Below the pieces are notes generated by a model that was not told where the DNA came from, ran no database searches, and saw only the letters and a program-made list of their open reading frames with translations. This document shows positions 14,298-25,395 of a DNA stretch of 64,000 nt, piece after piece. This DNA comes from Rhynchonema sp. JSB1_4 (taxonomy: Eukaryota > Nematoda > Chromadorea > Monhysterida > Xyalidae): NCBI GenBank assembly GCA_030248065.1, contig JASAMV010002292.1, forward strand, positions 62,001 through 126,000, given 5' to 3'. How positions within the stretch are numbered: position 1 is the first letter of the stretch; each line of letters starts with the position of its first letter. The position numbers were made by a program, and so were the translations under genes.

Positions 14298-14770
14298 AAA
14301 GTGACTTACAACAATTCCTGTAATTCTGTAAACAATATAAATTAAAACCAGCTACATTAATTTACATAGTGTCAAAACATGTATGGTTACACTAATGCAC
14401 ACTATGTAAAAGTATGTATGTACGTTGTAACAGAACGTTGTGAATTAAAACCAGCTACATTAATTTACATAGTGTCAAAACATGTATGGTTACACTAATG
14501 CACACTATGTAAAAGTATGTATGTACGTTGTAACAGAACGTTGTGAATTAAAACCAGCTACATTAATTTACATAGTGTCAAAACATGTATGGTTACACTA
14601 ATGCACACTATGTAATTTACATAGTGTCAAAACATGTATGGTTACACTAATGCACACTATGTAAAAGTATGTATGTACGTTGTAACAGAACGTTGTGAAT
14701 ACAGTGAACATTCGATATAACGAATTTAGATAAAAAAATTTTTTGTCACTTTCAAGCAGCAGTTCTTGAG
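14294..14770. repeat. 103-bp tandem repeat
   Basis: Units beginning ATTAAAACCAGCTAC start at 14341, 14444 and 14547 (period 103), followed by a partial unit from about 14617. Each contains the near-palindrome TTACATAGTGTCAAAAC ... CACACTATGTAA. A single related unit with the same left and right context recurs at 15668-15892, so the two blocks bracket about 0.9 kb. Confidence 0.85.
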
Positions 14771-16566
14771 TTACGTGTGAGCAGACCTAAGTTGCTTACC
14801 GTGCGTCTGACAGCTTCACTGCCATTTCACGACATTTTTGTGTGCATAAACACACAAATTAAAAGCTTCCGTTGACTTTGCCTTTGAAAAATGGTAAATC
14901 AGGGTCTATACGTCAGTATAGCACGGAAGTATGCAACAGCAAAACAGAAAAGACACCCTGGCATTAGCACATTGGCGACATTTTGTTTGTTGGCAACTTT
15001 TTGTTTCAGTTGGCTGGTGGGAAAATTCAGTATCGCAATTTTTTTCGGTAAAAAACAGCGTCGGCCCGAGTATGCAGGCCTGGCCCGGCCGGCCCTCCAA
15101 ATCTCAGGCCCGTAGTAGTTTTTGATTAAAGGTCGGTTTATACTCTGACTATCTGGCAGTTGCAGTCAGAAACTTGCGACAGCCCATTCGGTCAGCTCAT
15201 TAACTGAGCAAGGACAGTAGACGGCAGGTACCGGTCAATAGACAGAGCTGAGCAGGCAATCACTGCAAGCAATCACTGCCTTGCTGGACACTTCTGCGTG
15301 GTAGTGACTTCTTCGGATTTTGACTTCTACTTCCCGGAAGCCAGAAGTATAAATCGACGTTAAGAATGCTTTATATATAATTTTATATCGTTCTCAAGCA
15401 TCAAACAGCAGTTTGTGAAACAGAATGCATGATATAAAAATTTGGGCTTTCAGTTAAAAGCGAAATAAGTAAAAGTAAAAAAAGTGGAGAGCGAGAGTGA
15501 AACCAGAACGTTCGTAAACATTGCCAAATTCTTTAGACCTTTATTTGCTTGACGGTTAAGCTTTCCAGAAAACAATGGCCACCAAATACACTAAGGAAGG
15601 CATCGAAAACAACAGCTTAGAACTATATAAACAGAAGTAAAACAACAATACACACATTATTTTGTCGTTTCAAAAAGTGACTTACAACAATTCCTGTAAT
15701 TCTGTAAAAAATATAAATTAAAACCAGCTACACTAATTTACATAGTGTCAAAACATGTATGGTTACACTAATTCACACTATGTAAAAGTATGTATGTACG
15801 TTGTAACAGAACATTGTGAATACAGTGAACATTCGATATAACGAATTTCGATAAAAAAATTTTTTGTCACTTTCAAGCAGCAGTTCTTGACCAAATACTG
15901 CTGATGTAAATGCAAACACAAGTTAGAGACATTGCAACGCGAAATAACACAGTGCCAAAGTTGGAACTGAATCAGACAACGAGACAATACAAACAGTGTC
16001 AACGAAAAGGATCACATCGCAACATGAAAACAGACATCCAGAATAGCTGCATCCGAACACTTTGCCAAATGGTGTGGTGTTGATGGACACTGCAACCTAA
16101 AAATTGGAAGATTTGTCAGTCCGGCCCAAGGTAGGCATTCTGGGTTTGGTTTTATTCAAACCAGGAATGCTTTTTTGACCAAGAAAGTTTTATATTGCCG
16201 TTGGTATTCCTGATCTAAATGTCGGAAAAAGATTCAGCAGTGGCTGAAGTGAATGGGAAGAGTAGGTGACACTTAAAGCACTTAAAGCACTAAAGGAGTG
16301 TGCGTGGCAACGTGGCATCGCCGTTGACTTGGAAAAAAATCCAGGTCGTTTTTTACCAAGAAGCAGCAGCTTTTTGACCAAGAATGCTCGCTACAAAGCT
16401 TTATATTGCCTTTGGTATGTATTTGGATCTAATTGTCGAGCAAAGATTTAGCAGTGGCTGAGGTGAATGGGAAGGGTAGGTGACAATTAAGACACTTCGA
16501 GGGCATCGCTGCGCGATGCCCGAGGAGTGTGCGTGACAATGTGGCTTCGCCCTTGAACTGGGAGAA
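14771..16566. other. No gene; repeats
   Basis: 15668-15892 repeats the block at 14294-14770. From 16190 to 16566 there are two diverged copies of a GGTGACAATTAAGACACTT-like segment. I see no coding exon. Confidence 0.5.
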
Positions 16567-17585
16567 ACTAGGAAAAAAGAGCCTAAACAGGCTTACGGAA
16601 TTATGCAACATCCGTAACTAAACCTAGCCTAGACTTCTGACGGTACAAATGGAAGAAACAAGTCTAACCATATACTTATGACGGTACAATGGGGAGAAAC
16701 AAGGATTATCGAGCAACAGTTATGCGGTCCGACCACGTGATGTAGAAAAAATGGCGTTGCATAGTTCCGGCGCCCGCTAGGGGGAGGCACAAATGCATAG
16801 TGCCGTCTTACATTGGGGGTTAGTCAAAACTTCGTACAACAGCGCAGAACACTTGTGTACACTTGCACTTACATTTGTGCTTGTCTGTTACCTGATGGAA
16901 AACTATGATATGAAAATGAAAAGAGGAAAGTGTCAACAACGGTTGTCTTGTGAAACCGTGTGTTCAACCCAACGCTAAGCCGTGTGTTATTTAATAGCCA
17001 GGGATTTTGTGCTTTTGTTGTCTGGTCTGATAAGCCGCATCTTATTCATACGAACTAATTAGCTTGTCCAAAAAGACAAAAGCCAACTGATGATTATTAG
17101 CGAGTTGAACAAATCGATTCCGTGAAGTTGCATAAGAATCGGGATAACAAGACCTAATAAACAATGCATAGTAAATGTGATAATGGGTGCTGTTGTGGGA
17201 TTGTGTGGCGGGTGAAATCATACAGCACTTGTTTCTCACACTGACTAATGATAAGAAGTAAAATGAAAGGCGTGTAATTGCGCTCGAAGATTGTGTTCTG
17301 TTACTGAAAAAAATGCTACTGAAAGAAATGGTGAAAACAAATGGGCAAAAAACGGATGGGGTGCCGAACACCGAGCGGGCGCCGGAACTATGCAACGCCA
17401 TTTTTTCTACATCACGTGGTCGGACCGCATAACTGTTGCTCGATAATCCTTGTTTCTCCCCATTGTACCGTCATAAGTATACGGTTAGACTTGTTTCTTC
17501 CATTTGTACCGTCAGAAGTCTAGGCTAGGTTTAGTTACGGATGTTGCATAATTCCGTAAGCCTGTTTAGGCTCTTTTTTCCTAGT
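16567..17585. mobile_element. Foldback element with about 215-bp inverted arms
   Basis: 16567-16783 (ACTAGGAAAAAAGAGCC... through CCGTCAGAAGTC-type blocks) is repeated in inverse orientation at 17376-17585 with few differences. The roughly 590-bp interior has no recognised protein. No clear target duplication is visible. Confidence 0.75.
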
Positions 17586-18550
17586 CATGTTAGTGGACGG
17601 AGTTTACGTGTCCCTATAAAGCACGCACGTTGTAGGGATGTAGCGTGGAAGAGACGTCCACAAGCCACAAAATGATGTCATCATCTGATTTGAATCTATT
17701 CCATACAAGTTTGTTTTGTCATCAATAACGAAGTGGTCACGTGACCACCAACCCAGTGATGTCCTAGTGACTCACGGGTTATGGTTCCCATCTAATTATT
17801 CTAGCGTGGGAGGACAGATAACTCAAACACCTGGCATAGATACCCCACAGTGTATGATAAGTGACCGTCATGTGACATGTTCTCTGTAAAAAAAATTATC
17901 TGATCTCAAGGATTCGATTCCGTGTTCGATTGTGTACCAAAGCATCGTCACACAGCATCGTCATGTACCAGACCGTAAAGCCATCAAGCAGTCCATCCGT
18001 CCATTACCGTAACCCTCTACTGTATTGGTCACCCGCAACATATAGTCTCATGTTATAATAAATCAGCTGCACTGAACCCTTGTCCTCGTACATTAATTCG
18101 CATCATTAATCAAAAAACTTACATCTCTTACCTAACCGCCTCACTACGAGAACCCCTAAAAGGAGGGTTGCTAAAAGCACCCCTTTAACGATTCCAACTT
18201 GTAGCTGGGATGCGTGCGATCAGAACGCCACCAAGATAAAATTAATCAGAAGAAAATCGGCCGAGATCGAAGCGATTGAATCGGCTCAACCGGGAACAAA
18301 AATAAGTTCGAACCAGCTGCATTTTTATTGCAAATCAGGCAAAAGCTCATAAATCGTTAGATTTTGAGCAAGCAGCTGGTTTTGGTGAAAAGAACACGAA
18401 AATTCTAGCTAGTTGTTTCTCTAACAGTGACGATTTCTTCCAAAAAATTATAAATCCTACAAAAAGGCTTATTTCGCTATTCTGACACCAGATCTGGAAC
18501 AGATCAATTTAGCCGCACTGATTTATCCTTTATGAATGTGTATGCCTACC
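17586..18550. other. No gene recognised
   Basis: I see no domain, exon chain or strong repeat here, only AT-rich sequence without long convincing frames. Confidence 0.5.
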
Positions 18551-19259
18551 CAGTGGTTTTTAAAAAAGAATTTTTTTATTAAAAAAAATTTTTTTTTAAC
18601 AAAAAAAATTCGTTCCAAAAGTTAAAAAAAATTTTTTTATTTCAAAATTCGAAAATTTCTCTATTTTTTGCTCTAAAAGTGCTATTTTTTCCATAAAAAT
18701 TGCTACTGTTGACATCACCTGACCCTACCATGGGTGTATTGGGTGCCATAATCGTTGTTTTGTGGCATCTAGACATAGTGCACATACTCACATGGCCTCT
18801 CATATGATCACACATGTGCATGTGACTTGGTGGGCATGCATTTATCCATGCAACAGACCCGAAAGCAGTGATTCGGTGTGATATTCACTCTATATTTACA
18901 CTGTTTGTCACATATTTGCATTGGTCGTGTACCAAAAGGCAATAGTTTCACCCAAATTTGCCGTCTTGAGTGTCACAAAGCCACACGAAGGCACCCACAC
19001 CACGTGGAGGAAGTGTACGGGTGTGTACCTGACTACTGTTGGTACTCATTGACCATTGTTTAGTATTATTTTCGTGTCGTCAGTGCTTTATATGCACTTA
19101 CCACACGTTATTGAAGAAAAATGCCACTATTTTTTGCTTTAGCGCTCATTTTTTTTCGTTTCGGGCAGTCTTTGGCTGGAATAAAAAATTTTTTTTTAAA
19201 TTAAAAAATTTTTTTTTAAATATGGGGTTTGAATAAAAAATTTTTTTTATTAACCACTG
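18551..19259. mobile_element. hAT-type non-autonomous element, CAGTGGTT ends
   Basis: It starts CAGTGGTT and ends AACCACTG. The flanks are a perfect 8-bp duplication, TGCCTACC, at 18543-18550 and 19260-19267. Poly-A/poly-T tracts lie inside each end. The 8-bp duplication and CA(G)...(C)TG ends are the hAT signature. Confidence 0.8.
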
Positions 19260-19318
19260 TGCCTACCGATCAATTCCGTCGGGGTCCATTCGCAGGTACA
19301 TAGATACAGGTAGATACA

Positions 19319-20393
19319 TATAGTCCGACCACGAGCTCATGAGACGACTTTTTCGAAGTTGGCTTGTGCCGATCCAATACTATTCCGGTTTCACGTATTT
19401 CGGAAATAAAAGAAAGAAAAACGCACGTATTTATTAAAAACGCGCTCTCCACCTCGGTGCGTAAATTTCCTCTTCACTCCCAAAACCAGGGTTGAAAAAA
19501 AAATTTTTTATTAACGAGCCTTTTTTTAAAAAAAAAAATTTTTTTTTTGATTTTTTTTTTGACGAAAATTTTTTTTATTAGAAAAAGTGTTGCAAACGAC
19601 GTTTCAGGACAAATGAAATCGATCCAACATATTTTTCAAAAATTGAAAAATTTTCGCCTGAGACCCAACTTGTGCGGTGACACCCGGTAGTATTGTGCAG
19701 ATTCTATGGTCTTCTACCAGTCTGAGGTTGATGTTGACTAACGATGTTACTCTAATGTATTGTAGCATGCCGTACAACGTATTTTAATGCATCTAATGCC
19801 GTATATCTGACATACGACCATCAAAATATCGATTACAGCCCAAATCTTGCGTGTCAGATCGACTTTGCGCGCCCGGTTTTGCACCAGACCTATGTATATA
19901 CATGTGTAGTAGCATGCAGTAGTACGTTATCGGTGCCACATCACTATAAAAGACCAGCCCCGCGCATCTCCCTGTACGGATTTGGGGACAATACAGGGCG
20001 CCGCAGGCGCGATTTTGGAAAAATTGTCCCGTCCACAGGAAAAAAGTGCCAATTTTTGGCCTCGAAAAAGGCCATTTTTGGACATTTCAGCCCTTCTGGG
20101 CAACTTTTTTTATTAAAAAAAAAGCAAAATCTGAGTTTCAAAAAAAATTTTTTTTTTAAAAAAAATTTTTAATTAACCACTTTTTTTTAAACAACCCTGC
20201 CCAAAACATTTGTGTGTTGAACAACGTTGCTGTTCGCGTAAGCACGCAACAAATTGAGGTCAGCCAGCTGGAACTTGTCACAGAAAAAGTTATGTTTCGG
20301 GTCTATCTGGTGGAGCCCTAACCGGAGCACTTTTGAATCTGGCCAAGCAAGCTTTAAAACAGAGTCGTCTCATGAGCTCGTGGCTGGACTATA
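19319..20393. mobile_element. Foldback element with TATAGTCC ends, host to a hAT insertion
   Basis: The left end TATAGTCCGACCACGAGCTC and the right end GAGCTCGTGGCTGGACTATA are inverted repeats, related to 4183-4514. A separate AT-rich hAT-type element (19488-20197) is inserted within it. Confidence 0.6.
19488..20197. mobile_element. hAT-type element, CAGGGTTG ends
   Basis: It starts CAGGGTTG and ends CAACCCTG, with a perfect 8-bp flanking duplication CCCAAAAC on both sides (19480-19487 and 20198-20205). A diverged relative occupies 29495 to about 30130. It is nested in the foldback element 19319-20393. Confidence 0.8.
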
Positions 20394-20701
20394 CATAACA
20401 ATGGTGCCAGCTTGATGTCGGCCGATGACTGTTGCTCTGTGGCATCATATACCACAGTTTGTGGTCATAGGAAAGATTTACTCATAAATACCTAGAATAC
20501 AGACAACAAGCTGCAAAAACACTTGTCGGTCAAAAACAACATTTTTCAACCTTTGAGCAAAAAAACCCAAAAAATGACCACCGACATGGTCATTTTTTGG
20601 ACGTTTTCAGACAATTTTACTCCAACAAAAAACCCTTAATAAAGCTTGTTATAATGGAGAAAATTAATTTGTCCCAGCACGTCAATTATAGCGAAGGTCA
20701 A
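20394..20701. other. No gene; AT-rich spacer
   Basis: This stretch lies between the foldback element and the stop codon of the minus-strand exon at 20702. I see no independent feature. Confidence 0.4.
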
Positions 20702-22441
20702 CTACATCACCAAACCAACTGCGTCCGATGCAATCGACACTCCATAGAGGTAGTAATCGCCGTACAACTTCAACTTGTTGGCTGGTGGGTACAAGAGGGT
20801 CCAATCGCCTTGGTCGTCGTTTGCGTCGCGGTATTCGCAGCTGATCTTTTCGGTGGAACACAAGTCGGGGTCATCACTTAGGGTCGTACCGCAAGCGACG
20901 AGAAGGTTCGACTGCCTCTGGTGGGTGACGGCAGCTAAAAACTTAGATGACGTTCCTGCTGCTGTTAATTTGCGGCCTATACAATTCCCAGATCACTATC
21001 GATGCAATCGTCATATTAAATGGAGTTCGTTTGCTCAGAGGCGTGGCGCATTCTTTACTCAAATAATCCTGATACTCTTGTTCAAACATCGAAAAAGGGT
21101 GGTTCAGATTACTTTTGTCCTTTTTTGTACATGCTCTTGTTTACACATTACCATAACCGGACGCGTCCAATACATCAACCCCGTTGCCTTATAAAGTTAA
21201 ACGTTTCCAGTAAAATCACTGATAAACTGACGCCATTTCCGTGCTGTGTTCATTTCCGTCGTTGACAGCCATTTACCGCCACTTGTACCCAGCACCATCA
21301 CCCGTTTATCTGCAATAAAGCGGCCTGTGTTTTTCACCCGCTTATTTTGTCCCACCACGACGTATGTAAGGTCTATATGCAAAAATGTGCTTTGTTTTTT
21401 TCATGCTGCTTCAATTGCACAGCTCGTTTAGTGGTTGCAAATCTTACTTGAACAAACTCTACGATTTTTGTGTAAACTGCACGTGTGCTTTGTGGGCACG
21501 TCCAAACGCATCAGACGCGTGGCGGTTTCGACCCAAAGTCTGGTACCGCAGCTCCCTGGGTCTCGTCAGTTAGACGGACAGCCAGGGCTACCCCAAAAAC
21601 CTGATGTTCTCGGAGCCAATAGCTGATGAGACTAAGCTAGCTGACGAGACCCAAGCACCTGCGGTGTTGGACTTTGGGTCGTAACCGAAACCCTAACACG
21701 CGTCATATGCGTTTGCACGTGCCCACAAAGCACACCCATAAGTTTCCCCCACCAGTGCCAAGGTACAAGTAGGGCAGCCACAAGCAACGTGGACACTGCT
21801 TGCACCTAGTGGCGCGTGAGGTTTCACCCTATTTAGTTTGGCTCTGAGACAGTATTATCAGGTTGTTGGCGCTTGCCCAGGCTGTCCGTCTAACTGACTA
21901 GACCCAGGCTGCCGCGGTATTGGACTTTGGGTCGTAACCGAAACCCCACCACGCGTTATGTGCGTTTGCACGTGCCCACAAAGCACACCCATAAGTTTAC
22001 TACCAGTGCCAAAGGTACAGGCAGGTCGGCCACAAGCAACTTGGACACTGTTTACCCGTGTGACTATTCGCAGAAATGTGAAAATGAAATGATAATGTTT
22101 TGCGATACATGCAAGTCCATAAGAATCCCTGAAAATGGTGAAATTTGTCTCATAATTGACACATGTGCAAAACAGCGCTGCCTTCAATGCACGCCCTGCT
22201 ATGCATGCGTCTGACAACAAAAAAGAAGCTTGTGTTCTCGCTCGAAACGTACACGCCAACGAGTACAGCTTGGTTCCGGTCCAGAGAAACGACGCTGCTT
22301 CGATGTTGTCAGGTATGCCGATGGCAACCTCGTCACTGACCGACGCTGTGCCTTTGGTGCCGTCAATCTCGATCAGATGTTTCGAACGAACTTTGTCATT
22401 TTTCCCTTCCTGCATCACCAAGATCACCGGACGGTTTGGGT
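20702..22441 (-). CDS. Beta-propeller-like exons, probably 5' part of the kelch/TSP1 gene
   Basis: In minus-strand order the exons are 22441-22253, 21372-21277 and 20934-20702, phase-compatible with GT/AG borders. They encode propeller-like strands (RPVILVMQEGK, FLWTGTKLYSL, TYVVVGQNKRV, KRVMVLGTSGG, SNLLVACGTTL, WTLLYPPANKLKLYGDYYLYGV). Read straight through, the last exon ends at TAG (20702). A phase-0 donor (TTG|GTGATG) just before that stop is compatible with the phase-0 acceptor at 11244 of the kelch/TSP1 exons, so both groups may be one gene with a 9.5-kb intron. The first exon enters with a split codon, so more 5' exons exist that I did not find. Alternatively this is a separate or decayed paralog. 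Confidence 0.6.
21485..21990. repeat. Inverted and partly duplicated repeat in a kelch intron
   Basis: GTGCTTTGTGGGCACGT with ACGCGTGGCGGTTTCGACCC is repeated in inverse form ending near 21735. A second partial copy of the right arm (GACTTTGGGTCGTAACCGAA...) lies at about 21910-21990. It occupies the intron between the exons at 22253 and 21372. Confidence 0.6.
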
Positions 22442-23334
22442 CTGAAATATATACTGTCAAATAGCCGAATCAATTAAAGGGTCCCTTATATCCCTTATAT
22501 GCGATCTTAACCAATCTCAACGAAACTTCGCACGGTAACTGGCCTTGCTCCAAAAACACTCACGGTCAAGAAATATTTTTCCCATATCAGCTCCCTATCT
22601 GAGCCAGGAGGGATGAAAGGTAAGAAAATTGACCCTAAATTGGCACCTAGGCACCTTGAAATTAAAATATCGATCCTTTTCGCATGTGCTTAGTGTGCCG
22701 TTTCGTCCCAAATGTTTCACGAGCGCCTTGGCTCTAATTTAACACCATGATCATCTTTTTGGCACACCACAGCTCGCTCCGTTTTGCCAAAACAACGTGA
22801 ACTTTCGAAAAAAAATTTACGGCTGTACTTGGGCCAAAAGACTGTTTACAGCAGCACCGGGTGCAATTCTAGGCTGAAAGTTGAAGTCGCGTGCACGCGC
22901 TAGCGAAACGGTGCAAAGTGTAGGCAAAGTCGAAGTAACTTCGCGTGCACGCATTGAAAAGTTTCTCCCAAAAGTATTGTCAGAGTATGCGTTATTCACA
23001 CAGGAATGCAGCTACCAATCAATTATGGCCTACCATGGCAAGATAAAAGTAGCGCGCGACGCGGAATTGATCGATAATCACAAACCGAGCGGAAATGGCA
23101 AATGGCTAGTTGAAATTTATAGAGCTTCTGCTGAAACCTAAAGTCTGGCCAATCACACATTTTGTCAACAAGACAGAAAAAATAGCATCCGTTATTTATG
23201 AGTTTTCGTAAAATTCGCACGTACATGAATGGTGCACCATCATATGCACAACACTCGCGCGCGGCGCCGTTGAAAAGCGGTCATACAATTTGTCTCGGAC
23301 TGTATGACAAATTACTGTATGTGATACGGTTCCC
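22442..23334. other. No gene recognised
   Basis: Upstream exons of the minus-strand propeller gene are expected in this direction. None could be supported by both domain and splice phase. Confidence 0.4.
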
Positions 23335-23560
23335 GGACAATTGAGCAAAGCACATTTGAGCAAGACCACTTTGAGCAAGTGAAAAAGAGCAGGGCCAAAA
23401 GAGCAGAGCACTTATTTTGTTCCAATGGTTTAGGCTTAGGCTGATTTTGGTATGGGCTTAGGCTTTGGCCTATTCGTTTTTAGGTTCTGCTCTTTTGGAC
23501 TATGCTCTTTTTCACTTGCTCAATGTGGTCTTGCTCAAATGTGCTTTGCTCAATTGCCCG
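23335..23560. mobile_element. MITE with GGGCAATTGAGC ends and TTAGGC-like core, copy 1
   Basis: Long inverted ends (CAATTGAGCAAAGCACATTT, then GAGCAAGACCACTTTGAGCA) surround a core with GGCTTAGGC motifs. Other copies are at 48076-48355 (complete) and from 46570 (left half). Confidence 0.7.
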
Positions 23561-23599
23561 TCCGCCATGTCATACATGGCCAGATAGCCGTGCGGTTGT

Positions 23600-25250
23600 G
23601 GAGCGCGATGGGCAACCCCCTTTTCGGTGGAGCGCCAAGTTTTTTTGTGGAGCGCCATGTTTTTTTGCGGAGCGCCACGTTTTTTGTGTAGCGGCAAGTT
23701 CAATCAGACTGTTTTTGTGGAGCGCCATGTTTTTGGTGCAGCGCCATGTTTTTTTTGCGGAGCGCCATGTTTTTTGTGGAGCGCCATGTTTTTTTTTGGA
23801 GCGCGATGTTTTTTTGCGGAGCGCAATGTTTTTTGTGGAGCGGCAAGTTCAATTAGACTGTTTTAGTGGAGCGCCATGTTTTTTGTGGAGCGCCATGTTT
23901 TTTTGCGGAGCGCCATATTTTTTGGGGAGCGCCATGTTTCTTCTGGAGCGCGATGTTTTCCGCGCCAACGTAAGCTAACAGGGGAGCGCCAAGTTTAGAG
24001 AGGCGCGTCAAGTTTGAGAGTAGCGCCGAGAGGAGCTCCAAATTTAAGGAGGAGCTTCAAGTTCGTTCCCTGGTGTGGAGCGCGAAGTTTTATTACCTAC
24101 ACAGATGACATGTGCTTGCCAAAACATGCGTGGAGCCCAAAGTTTGACTAAAAGTTGCTGTCGGCAACACGAGAGGCGCCTGACGTGCGCTCGACCACAC
24201 CGGTGGAGCGCCAAGTTCGCAATTTCGTAACTCGCTTAAAAAGGCTCCTTTTGACATTTTAAAATCAGTTCTGGAACCGACTGGTTCATACGTGCTTCGT
24301 ATTTTCCAACCGTTACCGTTCCATTACCGAACTTGGCGCTCCACTGGTGTGGTCGAGCGCACGTCGAGCGCCTCTCGTGTTGCCGACAGCAACTTTTGGT
24401 TAAATTTGGGGCTCCACGCATGTTTTGGCGGCAAGCACATGTCGTCTCTGTAGGTAATAAAACTTCGCGCTCCACACCAGGGAACGAACTTGAAGCTCCT
24501 CCTTAAACTTGGACCTCCTCTCGGCGCTACTCTCAAACTTGACGCACCTCTCTGAACTTGGCGCTCCCCTGTTAACTTGCGTTGGCGCGGAAAACATGGC
24601 GCTGAACAAGAAAAACATGGCGCTCTTTCAAAAAACATGGCGCTCCGCAAAAAACATGGCGCTCCGGTAACAAACATGGCGCTCCGCAAAAAACATGGCG
24701 CTACGCAAACAAACATGGCGCTCCACAAAAAAACATGGCGCTCCACAAAAACAGTCTGATTGAACTTGCCGCTCCACAAAAAACATGGCGCGCCGCAAAA
24801 AAACATGGCGCTCCACAAAAAACATGGCGCTCCACAAAAAACATGGCGCTCCGCTAACAAACATGGCGCTCCGCAAAAAACATGGCGCTACGCAAACAAA
24901 CATGGCGCTCCACAAAAAAACATGGCGCTCCACAAAAACAGTCTGATTGAACTTGCCGCTCCACAAAAAACATGGCGCGCCGCAAAAAAACATGGCGCTC
25001 CACAAAAAACATGGCGCTCCACAAAAAACATGGCGCTCCGCAAACAAACATGGCGCTCCGCAAAAAACATGGCGCTCCGCAAACAAACATGGCGCTCCAC
25101 AAAAAAACATGGCGCTCCACAAAAACAGTCTGATTGAACTTGCCGCTCCACAAAAAACATGGCGCTCCACAAAAAAACATGGCGCTCCACCGAAATGGGG
25201 GTTGCACATCGCGCTCCACCGACCGCACCGCTATCTGGCCATGTATGCTG
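23600..25250. repeat. Giant inverted repeat with GGAGCGCC tandem arrays
   Basis: The left arm (about 23600-24220) and right arm (about 24325-25230) are inverted copies around a spacer of roughly 100 bp. The inner portions match closely: both carry CTACAGAGACGACATGTGC-like and TGCTGTCGGCAACACGAG blocks. The outer portions are arrays of 19-21-bp units, each with GGAGCGCC followed by ATG and a T-run. In the right arm the array has a higher-order period near 188 bp, marked by AGTCTGATTGAACTTGCCGC at about 24753, 24940 and 25127. Frames across it (such as A-E-R-H-V-F-C-G-A-P-C-F) are artefacts. Confidence 0.88.
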
Positions 25251-25395
25251 TATGTTCAGCTGTTCCAAAGTCGTTTTATTTTTTTCATGGGCACACTTTT
25301 CCCATTACCGTATACCTTTCTCCGGTCCATCAGCCAACGGCATCCAAGCCACGTCACACAGCAGCACAGCCAACAACGGCAGAAGGGTGGAGAGG

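Noticed and set aside
13483..14323. 273-278-residue plus-strand proteins and their minus-strand mirrors
   Set aside because: They come from the 42-bp minisatellite. Competing frames are equally open, and none has a leader, domain or splice support.
24580..25200. CRISPR-like array of short repeats
   Set aside because: The units are continuous 19-21-bp tandem repeats with no unique spacers, in eukaryotic DNA and mirrored in an inverted arm.
23502..25268. Cys/Phe-rich repeat proteins (F-C-G-A-P-C-F pattern)
   Set aside because: They arise from the GGAGCGCC arrays of a foldback structure, open on both strands.
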